A stretch of DNA of 64,000 bases from Stutzerimonas stutzeri (lineage in GTDB: Bacteria; Pseudomonadota; Gammaproteobacteria; Pseudomonadales; Pseudomonadaceae): contig NZ_CP139348.1 in NCBI RefSeq assembly GCF_038561965.1, positions 1,302,001 to 1,366,000 of the forward strand, given 5' to 3'. Within the stretch, counting starts at the first letter, position 1. Every line of letters begins with the position of its first letter. The position numbers and the translations under genes are program-made. The notes under the pieces were generated by a model, which worked only from the letters and a program-made list of their open reading frames with translations, was not told the DNA's origin and did no database searches. Positions 17,721 through 26,071 of the stretch are shown here, piece by piece.

Positions 17721-18839
17721 TTACTTGGCTTCGGTCTTGGTGCCGTCCTGGTGCCATTCGTAGACGACGAAATTGAAGTCCTTCAGATCGCCTTTCTCGT
17801 CGAACGCGAGCATGCCGGTAGGGGTGTCGAAGGTGTTGCTGCGCAGCGCCTCGGCGACCTTGTCGGTGTCGGTGCTACCCGCTTTCTCGATGCCTTCGGC
17901 AATGACCTGCACGGCGGCGTAGGCCGGGAACACGAACGGGCCGGTCGGGTCCTGCTTCTTGGCTTTGAAGCCGTCCACCAGCTCCTTGTTGCGCGGATCC
18001 TGATCGAACGACTTCGGCAGTGTCACGAGCATGCCTTCGGAAGCTGGACCGGCGATGGCGGAGATTTCCGAGTTGCCGACGCCTTCCGGACCCATGAAGC
18101 GCACGTTCAGGCCTTTTTCCTTGGACTGACGCAGCAGCAGGCCCAGTTCCGGGTGATAGCCGCCGTAGTAGATGAAGTCCACGCCTTCACGCTTGAGCTT
18201 GGCGATCAGCGAGGAGAAGTCCTTGTCGCCGGCATTGATGCCTTCGAACAGGCCGACCTTGATGTTCTTGCCTTCCAGGGTCTGCTTGACCGCAGTGGCG
18301 ATGCCTTCACCGTATTGCTGCTTGTCGTGGATGACCGCGACATTCTTCGGCTTGACGTGGTCGGCAATGAAGTTGCCAGCGGTTGGGCCCTGCAGGCTAT
18401 CGAGGCCGATGGTGCGGAAGATCAGTTCGTAACCGCGGGAGGTGATGTCCGGGCTGGTCGACGCCGCGGTAATCATCAGGATGCCTTCGTCCTCATAAAT
18501 GTCGGATGCTGGCTGCGTGGAGCTGGAGCAGAGATGACCGACCACGAACTTGACGTTGTCGTTGACGATCTTGTTGGCCACCGCCACGGCCTGTTTCGGA
18601 TCGCAGGCGTCGTCATAGCGAACACCTTGCAGTTGAGCGCCGTTCACCCCGCCGGCCTTGTTGATCTGTTCGATGGCCATTTCGGCCCCGATGAACTGCA
18701 TGTCCCCGTACTGCGCCACCGGTCCGGTTACCGGCCCTGCCAATCCGATGCGGATTGTGTCGGCGGCCAAGGTGTAGCTGGCTGCGCCGGTCAGTGCCAT
18801 TGCCAGGAAAATTTTCGAAAGACGCTGCTTGGTCTTCAT
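17721..18839 (-). CDS. livK: Branched-chain amino acid ABC transporter substrate-binding protein
   Basis: The 372-aa periplasmic binding protein has a signal peptide (cut after SYTLA, before ADTIRIGLAGPVTG). It carries the LivJ/LivK family pattern, including the PVTGPVAQYGDMQF segment and the disulfide pair of DACDPK and GHLCSS. It is the first gene of the liv cluster; the separate spacer and terminator after it suggest higher expression than the membrane subunits. LivK is used for the symbol because there is a single binding protein; BraC is the equivalent name in pseudomonads. Confidence 0.93.
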   Translation of the reverse strand: MKTKQRLSKIFLAMALTGAASYTLAADTIRIGLAGPVTGPVAQYGDMQFIGAEMAIEQINKAGGVNGAQLQGVRYDDACDPKQAVAVANKIVNDNVKFVVGHLCSSSTQPASDIYEDEGILMITAASTSPDITSRGYELIFRTIGLDSLQGPTAGNFIADHVKPKNVAVIHDKQQYGEGIATAVKQTLEGKNIKVGLFEGINAGDKDFSSLIAKLKREGVDFIYYGGYHPELGLLLRQSKEKGLNVRFMGPEGVGNSEISAIAGPASEGMLVTLPKSFDQDPRNKELVDGFKAKKQDPTGPFVFPAYAAVQVIAEGIEKAGSTDTDKVAEALRSNTFDTPTGMLAFDEKGDLKDFNFVVYEWHQDGTKTEAK

Positions 18840-19038
18840 AAGTGCTCCACTTGCATCGTTATTGTTTGAATCCTGCGAGCCAGAGTGCCGTTAAGAGGCG
18901 AACATCCCGAAACGCTCCGGCAACTGTACCGGCACAGTGTAGAAGTGTCTCCTCCGTTTGCACAGCCGGCAGATTCAACCGTTTGATGGGAATCGGGGCG
19001 CGAGTATCATTGCGCCCTTTTCGTATCTGGTGAGTCCC

Positions 19039-19356
19039 ATGGCCGACGACGCAAGCACTCTTTATGCCAAGCTGCTAGGGGAAACTGCAGCGATTACGTG
19101 GCAGGAACTGCAGCCATTCTTTGCCCGTGGCGCGTTGCTGCATGTGGCGGGCGATGCCGATCTGGTCGCGGTGGCGATGGCCGTCGCTGACGATGATCAG
19201 GGCAAGGTGGCCGCATGGCTGAGCGGTGGCCAGCTGTCGAAGATGCAGGCCGAGCAGGCGCAGGACTGGCAGCAGCGCGACCCGAATCTGTGGGCTGTGG
19301 TCGTCGCCCCTTGGGTACTGGTGCAGGAGCGGGAGCAGCAGCCTGTCGTGCACTGA
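19039..19356 (+). CDS. DUF2288 family protein
   Basis: The 105-aa soluble protein starts at ATG 19039 (MADDASTLYAKLLGETA). Recognisable DUF2288 features are the TITWQEL-like ITWQELQPFFARGAL segment, DLVAVAMAVADDD and the aromatic C-terminal DPNLWAVVVAPWVLVQE. The function of the family is unknown. It stands alone, divergent from livK and convergent with the PhnE-type permease gene. Confidence 0.8.
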   Translation: MADDASTLYAKLLGETAAITWQELQPFFARGALLHVAGDADLVAVAMAVADDDQGKVAAWLSGGQLSKMQAEQAQDWQQRDPNLWAVVVAPWVLVQEREQQPVVH

Positions 19357-19386
19357 AGCGGTGCGCTGCGACTCAGGCGCGTTCGA

Positions 19387-20154
19387 TTAGCTGCGTACCC
19401 AGCGCTGCCGCGCCCAAGCGCTGAGGCTGTCCACTGCCAATACCATCAAGAGCATGGCAAGGATGACCGTTGAGGCCTGAGCTTCTTGGAACAGGCTCAG
19501 ACTCATATAGAGCATCTGGCCCAACCCGCCGGCGCCGACGAAGCCGAGCACGCTGGCCATGCGGATATTGTTTTCCCAGCGATACAAGGTATACGCCACC
19601 AGCTGCGGCCAGAGCGCTGGCAGGGTGCCGTAGCAGAACGCCGCGATGCGTCCGCTACCGGCCAATCGCAAGGCATCGCCCGGCTGTGGCGGGGTGTTCT
19701 CCAGGGCCTCGGCGAACAGGCGGCCAAGCACGCCGGCGGTATGTAGGGCCAGCGCTAGCGTCCCGGCATTTGGGCCGAGCCCGGCGGCCAGCACCATCAG
19801 GGCCGCCCACACCAACTCCGGTATTGCCCGCAGCGCATTGAGCAACAGCCGTGACGCCGCCTGCGGTAGCAGACCAAAGCGGCCTGCCGCTGGCAGTGCC
19901 AGCAGCAAGCCGAGCAGGGCCGCGAGCAAGGTGCCGATGGCCGACATCGCCAGGGTTTCCAGCGTGCCGTAGAAGATTGCCTGCAGGTGCGGTGAGGACA
20001 GGTCCGGCGCCATGAAGCCGGAGGCGTAAGCGGCCATCTGCGCGAGGCCGTCCCCGCTCAGCAAGGCCGTGCTCTCCAGTTCCAGGTAGGCAAATGCGGC
20101 CACTACGGCGGCGGCCAGCCCGGCCGGGATCAGCAGGCGCGACAGCAGTCTCAC
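19387..20154 (-). CDS. PhnE-type ABC transporter permease (second)
   Basis: The product is a 255-aa inner-membrane permease of the PhnE family. About six membrane helices surround the EAA loop, here ALENTPPQPGDALRLAGSGRIAAFCYGTLP. The C-terminal RWENNIRMASVLGFVGAGGLG is diagnostic of PhnE proteins. It overlaps the upstream permease gene by 4 nt (20151-20154). Together with the three upstream genes it forms a complete importer. Confidence 0.88.
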   Translation of the reverse strand: MRLLSRLLIPAGLAAAVVAAFAYLELESTALLSGDGLAQMAAYASGFMAPDLSSPHLQAIFYGTLETLAMSAIGTLLAALLGLLLALPAAGRFGLLPQAASRLLLNALRAIPELVWAALMVLAAGLGPNAGTLALALHTAGVLGRLFAEALENTPPQPGDALRLAGSGRIAAFCYGTLPALWPQLVAYTLYRWENNIRMASVLGFVGAGGLGQMLYMSLSLFQEAQASTVILAMLLMVLAVDSLSAWARQRWVRS

Positions 20155-20984
20155 GCGAATCTCCAGCGCAGCAAGCGGCTCAGCAGATCGGCCAGCAGCA
20201 CCAGCATCAGGAACGTCAGCAGCATGCTGGCGACTTCACCGCCGGCAAACATGCGCATCGACAGATCCATCTGCTGGCCCAGGCCACCGGCGCCGACGAA
20301 ACCCATCACCACCGATGCGCGGATCGCGCACTCCCAGCGGTAAACGGTGTACGACAGCATTTCGCCCGTGGCCTGCGGCAGCACACCATAGAGAAACGCC
20401 TGCATCCGCGAGGCGCCGGCACCTAGCAGGGCCCGGGCCGGCAGCGGGTCGACCGATTCGAAAATTTCTGCGTAGACCTTGCCGAGCATGCCGGCATAGG
20501 TGATGGCGATGGCCAGCACACCGGCGGTCGGGCCGAGGCCCACGGCGCGGACGAACAACAGCGCCCAGACGATCTCCGGGATGCTGCGCAATACGATCAG
20601 CAATCCGCGCACTGGCCAGCGCAAGGCCTGCGCCCACCAGGCCGGGCGGCCGCCGCGGCTGAGTGCCGAGAGGGACAGCGCGCGGGTGGCAAGCAGGGCG
20701 CAGGGCAGGGCGACACTCAGCGCCAGTGTCATGCCAGCGGTGGCAATGGCCAGAGTTTCCAGCGTTGCCTGTCCGAGCAGGCCGAGAAACTCGCCGCTGT
20801 GCTCCGGCGGCCAGAACGCCGATAGAAACGTACCCATGATTCCCGCATTACTGCCATCGAACAGCACGCCTAGATCCAGTTCGCTCAGCTTCAGTCCGGG
20901 CCACAGCAGCGCCAGGGCCAGCAGTGTCAGCATCAGGCGTGAAGCGGTGGCGGGGTCTTGGCGGGTGAGCGCGCGGTTCAGCAT
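20151..20984 (-). CDS. PhnE-type ABC transporter permease (first)
   Basis: The 277-aa inner-membrane permease is a paralogue of the next gene. Its EAA loop is IFESVDPLPARALLGAGASRMQAFLYGVLP and its PhnE signature RWECAIRASVVMGFVGAGGLG. It overlaps the ATPase gene by 7 nt (20978-20984). The two permeases presumably form a heterodimer, as in phosphonate/phosphite-type systems with two PhnE genes. Confidence 0.88.
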   Translation of the reverse strand: MLNRALTRQDPATASRLMLTLLALALLWPGLKLSELDLGVLFDGSNAGIMGTFLSAFWPPEHSGEFLGLLGQATLETLAIATAGMTLALSVALPCALLATRALSLSALSRGGRPAWWAQALRWPVRGLLIVLRSIPEIVWALLFVRAVGLGPTAGVLAIAITYAGMLGKVYAEIFESVDPLPARALLGAGASRMQAFLYGVLPQATGEMLSYTVYRWECAIRASVVMGFVGAGGLGQQMDLSMRMFAGGEVASMLLTFLMLVLLADLLSRLLRWRFA

Positions 20985-21832
20985 CGCGGGATGTTCAGTT
21001 GCGGGGCCGGTGCAGCAGGTGGCGACGGGGCGTGCTGGAGCTGTTCATTGGCATATAGCGCGGCCAGCTCGTCACGGCCGATATCAGTGGCGGGTTTATC
21101 GAACAGGATGCGTCCGTCACGTACACCGATGATGCGCGGAAAGTGTTCCAGTGCCAGTTCCACCGCGTGCAGGCTGGCCAGCAGCGTGGCGCTGCGGCGC
21201 TGGGCTTCGCGGCTCAGTACCCCCAGGGTGTGACTGGCAAGTACCGGGTCCATGGCCGAGACGGGTTCGTCGGCAAGAATCAGAGCCGGTGCCTGGTAAA
21301 GCATGCGGGCGATCCCGACCCGCTGTAGCTGACCGCCCGACAGCTGGTCGCAACGCATGTACAGCTTGTCGGCGAGATCGAGACGTCCGAGCGCATCGGC
21401 AGCGCCCTGGCGGTCCAGCGGAAAGATCAGGCTGAGCAGGCTCTTGAGTAGTGACCAGTGGCCAAGGCGGCCAGCCAGCACTGCGGTGATTACACGTTGC
21501 CTGGGCGGCAGCGGTGGCGCCTGGTGAATCAGGCCTATCTGCGTGCGCAGTCGTTGCCGGGCGGCGGTCGCAAGCGTCCAGGGACGCTTGCCCAGCAACT
21601 CGATCTCGCCCTGGTCAGGCTTGAGCGAAGTGGCAAGAAGGCGCAGCAGCGTGGTCTTGCCTGCTCCGGACGGTCCGATGATCGCGACACGTTCGCCTTG
21701 GGCGATCTGCAGATCGATCCCACGCAACGCAGGCTGGCCGCCGGCATGGGTGTGCCCCACGCCAGCCAGCCCTAAAGCCGGCTCACGTTCGGTCGCGCAG
21801 TCTGGCGCTGGCGGCGCCTGCAAGGTGCTCAC
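20978..21832 (-). CDS. PhnC-type ABC transporter ATPase
   Basis: The 284-aa ATPase has Walker A GPSGAGKTTL, the Q-loop LIHQAPPLP, signature LSGGQLQRVGIARML, Walker B LILADEPVSAMD and the H-switch ASLHAVELAL. These patterns match PhnC (phosphonate importer ATPase). The N-terminus from ATG 21832 carries about 22 extra residues before the first strand. The binding-protein gene ends 19 nt upstream, so they are one operon. Confidence 0.88.
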   Translation of the reverse strand: MSTLQAPPAPDCATEREPALGLAGVGHTHAGGQPALRGIDLQIAQGERVAIIGPSGAGKTTLLRLLATSLKPDQGEIELLGKRPWTLATAARQRLRTQIGLIHQAPPLPPRQRVITAVLAGRLGHWSLLKSLLSLIFPLDRQGAADALGRLDLADKLYMRCDQLSGGQLQRVGIARMLYQAPALILADEPVSAMDPVLASHTLGVLSREAQRRSATLLASLHAVELALEHFPRIIGVRDGRILFDKPATDIGRDELAALYANEQLQHAPSPPAAPAPQLNIPRC

Positions 21833-21851
21833 GTACGAATAATGCGCAGTG

Positions 21852-22703
21852 TTACTTCAGCAGACCGGCTGCCCGCGCGGCTTCTTCGATGCCTGCGTAG
21901 TTCTCCGGCTTGGTCTCGATGAAGCGGCTGGCTGCCTGCAAATCGAGGATCGCCTTGTGCTCCGGGTTGGCCGGGTCGAGGGCGAGGAATGCTGCCTTGA
22001 TTTTCTCGACCAACGCCGGATCGAGGTTGCCGCGTACTGTCCAGTTGTAGTCGTAATAAGGCGGGGTGGTGGAGATCACGTGGACCTTGGCGGTATCGAC
22101 CTTGCCAGCTGCGACCAGCTTGTCCCACACCGAGGCGTTGAGCACGCCGGCATCGGCCTTGCCAGCTTCGACCCAGGCGGCGGTAGCGTCGTGGGCGCCC
22201 GAGTAGGCGATACGCTTGAAGAATTTCTCCGGCTCGATGCCGTCCCTGAGCATGAAGTAACGCGGCATCAGGCTGCCTGAGGTCGACGACACGGAGCCGA
22301 AGGCGAAGGTCTTGCCCTTGAGGTCGGCCAGCGACTTGATGTCAGGGTTGGCAGTGATGAACTTGCTGGTGAACTTCTCATCCTGCTCGCGCTGCACCAG
22401 CGGAATTGCATCGCCGGTCTTCAGGCGCGTCTGCACGAAGGTGAAGCCGCCTAGCCAGGCGAGGTCGAGGCGGTCGGAAGCCAGGGATTCAACGACGGCG
22501 GCATAGTCCGACACCGGGGTGAACTTCACCGGCATGCCCAGCTGCTGTTCCAGGTATTCGCCCAGCGGCTTGAATTTGCGGATCAGCTCGGTCGGTGCTT
22601 CGTCGGGGATGGCAGAAACCCTCAGGGCTTCAGCGGCGTGGGTGGTGGCAATAGACAGGGACAGGGCAAAGCCGGCAACGGCTGCCAAGGAGCGCTTCAG
22701 CAT
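21852..22703 (-). CDS. PhnD-like substrate-binding protein, possibly selenate/phosphonate type
   Basis: The 283-aa periplasmic protein has a signal peptide (cut near THAAEAL) and the PhnD-family pattern: LRVSAIPDEAPTEL, PVSDYAAVVESLASDRLDLAWLG, and GSVSSTSGSLMPRYFML for the anion-binding loop. It is the first gene of the four-gene importer. From memory, close relatives are annotated as putative selenate-binding proteins; others of the family bind phosphonate or phosphite. No selenium or phosphonate metabolic gene is adjacent, so the substrate cannot be decided here. No C-P lyase genes are seen. Confidence 0.83.
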   Translation of the reverse strand: MLKRSLAAVAGFALSLSIATTHAAEALRVSAIPDEAPTELIRKFKPLGEYLEQQLGMPVKFTPVSDYAAVVESLASDRLDLAWLGGFTFVQTRLKTGDAIPLVQREQDEKFTSKFITANPDIKSLADLKGKTFAFGSVSSTSGSLMPRYFMLRDGIEPEKFFKRIAYSGAHDATAAWVEAGKADAGVLNASVWDKLVAAGKVDTAKVHVISTTPPYYDYNWTVRGNLDPALVEKIKAAFLALDPANPEHKAILDLQAASRFIETKPENYAGIEEAARAAGLLK

Positions 22704-22742
22704 TGAGGGTTCTCCGGTTCAATAGCGGAAAAAAGCGCGCGG

Positions 22743-22773
22743 ATTATAGAGCGCGGGCGGCGTTTGGCGCCAA
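22743..22773 (-). promoter_or_regulatory. Possible sigma-70 promoter of the PhnD-like operon
   Basis: On the minus strand a perfect TATAAT (22743-22748) lies about 40 nt before the start codon. TTGGCG (22768-22773) could be the -35 box, but the 19-nt spacing is longer than ideal. Confidence 0.4.
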
Positions 22774-22877
22774 GCAAAGCTGCGCAACGCGGTCGGATAA
22801 CCAACTCGCGAGTCTTTTTTAGAAATATCTCGAAACACGACGAACTTTTTTCAGCCGTTACACCTAAGAGTTCTGTA

Positions 22878-23123
22878 GTGGCCGTATGTAAGCAATGTGC
22901 CACCTTGCAGAGCGAAGGAACGAATGTGAAGTGCGATAAGAAGGGTCAGGTCGCGATGGTTTGGGCAGATGGTCATTCCTTCAGGGAGGTCGCCCCGATT
23001 CAGGAAAATGCTATCGAAGGCGCGCAGATAAACAGGGTGCCTCTGGCTGAGAAAATGTTTACCGAGGCGCGTATTGCCGCGGTCTTGCTCGGTCCATTGC
23101 TGATCGACCTGCCCCAGGGCTGA
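22878..23123 (+). CDS. Hypothetical small protein, doubtful
   Basis: An 81-codon frame runs from GTG 22878, with an AAGAG-like sequence upstream, to the stop at 23123. The peptide has CKQC near the N-terminus and ends in EARIAAVLLGPLLIDLPQG, with even amino acid use and no low-complexity bias. I recognise no family. The frame is open upstream to 22764 but that part overlaps the presumed promoter region of the PhnD-like gene. It is included because it fills an otherwise empty 490-bp gap. Confidence 0.35.
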   Translation: MAVCKQCATLQSEGTNVKCDKKGQVAMVWADGHSFREVAPIQENAIEGAQINRVPLAEKMFTEARIAAVLLGPLLIDLPQG

Positions 23124-23195
23124 AGCGGTCGGGTTGTCCAGGCTGCCGCGGTGGCGCGACGGATCGCGAACCGCGGCTAATCGGAACGGCCGATC

Positions 23196-24008
23196 TCAGG
23201 CGCTGGTGAACAGCATCAGCAATACGGCACCGAGAATCAGTCGATAGATCACGAACGGCAGCATGCCTACCCGCTCCAGCAGTTTGAGGAAGATGTGGAT
23301 GCACAGGTAGGCGCTCGCCGCCGACAGCACCACACCCAGCCCCATCGCCGTCCAATCCACGGCTACGCCACCTTCCACCAGATCCAGCGTGCTCAACGCG
23401 CTGGCAAGCACGATGATCGGGATCGACAGCAGGAAGGAGAAACGCGCCGCTCCGGAGCGTGACAGCCCCAATAGCAACCCGGCGGTCATGGTCACGCCTG
23501 AGCGCGAGGTGCCGGGAATCAGCGCCAGCGCCTGAGCGCAGCCGATCAATAGAATGTCTTTCCAGGTAAGGCTGTGCTCATCGCGTGGTTGCGCAGTTCG
23601 CCGGCTGACTACGTCCGACCACCACAGCAGCAGACCGAAGCCGATGGTCGCCCAGGCGATCACGAGGGGCGAGCGCATCTGCACTTCGATGAAGTCCTTG
23701 AACAGCAGCCCGGCAATGCCGGCTGGAATCGTCCCGAGGATTACTGCCCAGGCCAGCCGGCTGTCACCTACCCGTTCACGCTTCGCCACCGAAGCGAACC
23801 AGTCACGGGTCATGCCGAACACTTCCAGGCGGAAGTACCAAACCACCGCGACCAGGGTGCCGAGGTGTACAGCCACGTCGAATGCCAATCCCTGGTCTTC
23901 CCAACCCACCAGATGCGGGAAGAGGATCAGATGAGCCGAGCTCGATACCGGTAAGAACTCGGTTAGTCCCTGCACGATGGCCAGGACGATGATCTGAATT
24001 AAATCCAT
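23196..24008 (-). CDS. uppP: Undecaprenyl-diphosphatase UppP (BacA)
   Basis: The 270-aa polytopic membrane enzyme dephosphorylates undecaprenyl pyrophosphate to recycle the cell wall lipid carrier. Over-expression confers bacitracin resistance in other bacteria. The two family motifs are present: QGLTEFLPVSSSAHL near the N-terminus and LIPGTSRSGVTMTAGLLLGLSR in the middle. The length matches E. coli UppP (273 aa). ATG 24008 has AGGAAA upstream. It is a single gene, divergent from the reductase gene. Confidence 0.96.
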   Translation of the reverse strand: MDLIQIIVLAIVQGLTEFLPVSSSAHLILFPHLVGWEDQGLAFDVAVHLGTLVAVVWYFRLEVFGMTRDWFASVAKRERVGDSRLAWAVILGTIPAGIAGLLFKDFIEVQMRSPLVIAWATIGFGLLLWWSDVVSRRTAQPRDEHSLTWKDILLIGCAQALALIPGTSRSGVTMTAGLLLGLSRSGAARFSFLLSIPIIVLASALSTLDLVEGGVAVDWTAMGLGVVLSAASAYLCIHIFLKLLERVGMLPFVIYRLILGAVLLMLFTSA

Positions 24009-24284
24009 TGTTTGTTTCCTGCGATGTCTTCTGATGCACGCCTATCGCCGAGGCGGACGTACGTTGAGCGGATAGAACTGCACGAGGCGGCCCCCGAGGC
24101 CTCCTTCAGAGGCGCTCAAAAGCGGATCGTTCCGATTGATCGGGCAATTTGCTGCGTCGGGGTCATGTCATTGTGACACCGAGCTGTTGCAGAGCGCGGG
24201 TTCAGCTTGCGGAGCGGCCAGTGCATGGCTGTCGACAGCACTGCAGCGCTAGAATCGGTGCCTCGTTTGCCAAGGAGTTGCCCC

Positions 24285-25172
24285 ATGTCCGATCTGCCAA
24301 CCCTCGCCTTTGCCGGTATCGGCTTGATGGGGCTGCCGATGTGCCGACGCCTGTTGGCCGCGGGGTATCGTCTGGTCGTGTGGAATCGCTCGCCCGAGAA
24401 GTGTCAGCCGCTGCTCGAGCTGGGTGCCAAGGCGGTGGCAACGCCCACCGAGCTCTGTGCCGAGGCGGATATCGTGCTGCTTTGTCTGGCGGACACCGCC
24501 GCGGTGCGCGAAGTGCTGTTCGGCAAAGGAGGCATCGCCGAAGGTGGCAAGGCCGGCAAGCTGCTGGTCGATCATTCCAGCCTGGAGCCGACCGCGACGC
24601 GTGACATGGCCGCCGAGCTGGAGTTTCGCAGCGGCATGCGCTGGGTCGATGCCCCGGTATCCGGTGGCACGGCCGGTGCGGAGACCGGCAACCTGGTGAT
24701 CATGGCGGGCGGCCGCGTCGAGGACGTCGAACGGGTGCGTCCGGTGTTGATGAATCTGGGCCAGCGCCTTACCCATATGGGCGATGTCGGCGCAGGCCAG
24801 GTCACTAAGGTGTGCAATCAGATGATCGTCGCCTGCAATGCCCTGGTGATCGCCGAAGTGGTCGCGCTGGCCGAGCGTGCCGGGGTCGACGCCAGCTTGC
24901 TGGCACCAGCGCTCGCCGGAGGCTTCGCCGATTCCAAGCCGCTGCAGATTCTCGCCCCGCAGATGGCGGCGAGTGAGTTCGAACCAGTGAAATGGCATGT
25001 GCGGACTTTGCTCAAGGATTTGAATACAGCGGTCAAACTCTCCCGCGAGCTGGGCTCGGCGACACCTCTGAGCGGGCTGGCCGCGCAGCTGATGCGCCTG
25101 CATGGTAGCCAGGGCAACCTGAAACGCGACCCCGCTACGCTGGTGCAGATGTATCGGGAGGGCGGCCAATGA
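24285..25172 (+). CDS. glxR: Beta-hydroxyacid dehydrogenase, probably 2-hydroxy-3-oxopropionate (tartronate semialdehyde) reductase
   Basis: The 295-aa enzyme starts at ATG 24285 (AAGGAG RBS). It has an N-terminal Rossmann motif (FAGIGLMGLPMCRRLL, then VVWNRSPEK for NADP-type contacts). The substrate loop is DAPVSGGTAGAETGNL and the catalytic lysine lies in GQVTKVCNQMIVACNALVIAE. It overlaps the hydroxypyruvate isomerase gene by 4 nt, which supports a role in glyoxylate/tartronate semialdehyde metabolism. Glyoxylate carboligase (gcl), usually part of this set, is not in the window, so the exact substrate is inferred. Confidence 0.83.
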   Translation: MSDLPTLAFAGIGLMGLPMCRRLLAAGYRLVVWNRSPEKCQPLLELGAKAVATPTELCAEADIVLLCLADTAAVREVLFGKGGIAEGGKAGKLLVDHSSLEPTATRDMAAELEFRSGMRWVDAPVSGGTAGAETGNLVIMAGGRVEDVERVRPVLMNLGQRLTHMGDVGAGQVTKVCNQMIVACNALVIAEVVALAERAGVDASLLAPALAGGFADSKPLQILAPQMAASEFEPVKWHVRTLLKDLNTAVKLSRELGSATPLSGLAAQLMRLHGSQGNLKRDPATLVQMYREGGQ

Positions 25173-25951
25173 AAATCGCCGCCAACCTTTCACTGCTGTT
25201 CACCGAGCTGCCGCTCGCCGATCGCGTCCTCGCCGCCCGCATCGTCGGTTTCGACGGGGTGGAAATCCAATTTCCCTACGAGCTGCCGGCCATCCGCCTG
25301 AAAGAGCAGCTCAAGCGCGCCGGCATGCCGCTGGTACTGATCAATCTGCCCGCCGGCGACCTGCAACAGGGTGGGCCAGGTCTGGCGGCAGTGCCGGATC
25401 GGCAGGAGGCTTTCGACAATGCCCTGCAGGAGGCGCTGACCTACGCGCTGATGGTCCGCCCGGCCTGTATCAACGTGCTGCCGGGGCGGCTCGCCGAGGG
25501 TGTCGATCGTGAGTTGGCGCTGGAGACCCTCGAGCACAACCTGTGGAAGACCGCCGACGCCTTCGACATGCTTGGTATTCGCGTGCTCTGCGAGGCGATC
25601 AACCCGCTCGACATGCCGGGCTTTCTGATAAATAGCGCGGCGGATCTCAACGCGCTGCTGCAGCGGGTCGATCATCCCAACTGCATGGCACAGCTGGATT
25701 TCTACCATATGGCGCGCCAGCAGCTGGATCTGCCGAGCTGCATCGCTCAGCTGGGTGATCGCATCGGTCATGTGCAGTTCGCCGACTGTCCGGGCCGGGG
25801 TGCACCTGGTAGCGGTGAGCTGGACTTCGGCGCAGCGCTGCATGCCTTGCAGGCCAGCGGCTATCAGGGTTGGCTGAGCGCCGAGTACAAGCCGGGCGAG
25901 CAGGGTACCGATGCCAGCCTTGGCTGGCTGGCCGAATGGCGCGAGCGCTGA
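25169..25951 (+). CDS. hyi: Hydroxypyruvate isomerase family protein
   Basis: The 260-aa TIM-barrel protein is of the AP-endonuclease-2/xylose isomerase superfamily. Features are MKIAANLSLLFTELPLADR, GFDGVEIQFPYE, LCEAINPLDMPGF (metal/acid Glu), QLDFYHM, IGHVQFADCPGRGAPGSGELDF and SAEYKPG. These match Hyi, which interconverts hydroxypyruvate and tartronate semialdehyde. Translational overlap with the upstream reductase (25169-25172) supports a shared pathway. Confidence 0.88.
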   Translation: MKIAANLSLLFTELPLADRVLAARIVGFDGVEIQFPYELPAIRLKEQLKRAGMPLVLINLPAGDLQQGGPGLAAVPDRQEAFDNALQEALTYALMVRPACINVLPGRLAEGVDRELALETLEHNLWKTADAFDMLGIRVLCEAINPLDMPGFLINSAADLNALLQRVDHPNCMAQLDFYHMARQQLDLPSCIAQLGDRIGHVQFADCPGRGAPGSGELDFGAALHALQASGYQGWLSAEYKPGEQGTDASLGWLAEWRER

Positions 25952-26071
25952 GCCATCGCGCGGCATAAGCGAGGTTGATGTTCGGAGACAGGAACTGGCG
26001 CAGACTCTAGAGTCATCGTCGAGTCCCGGCTGGTCTGCGGCCGGAATATAAGAATAATCGAGACCGACGTC

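Noticed and set aside
17751..18869. A 372-codon plus-strand frame opposite livK
   Set aside because: livK is unmistakable on the minus strand; the plus frame is its shadow.
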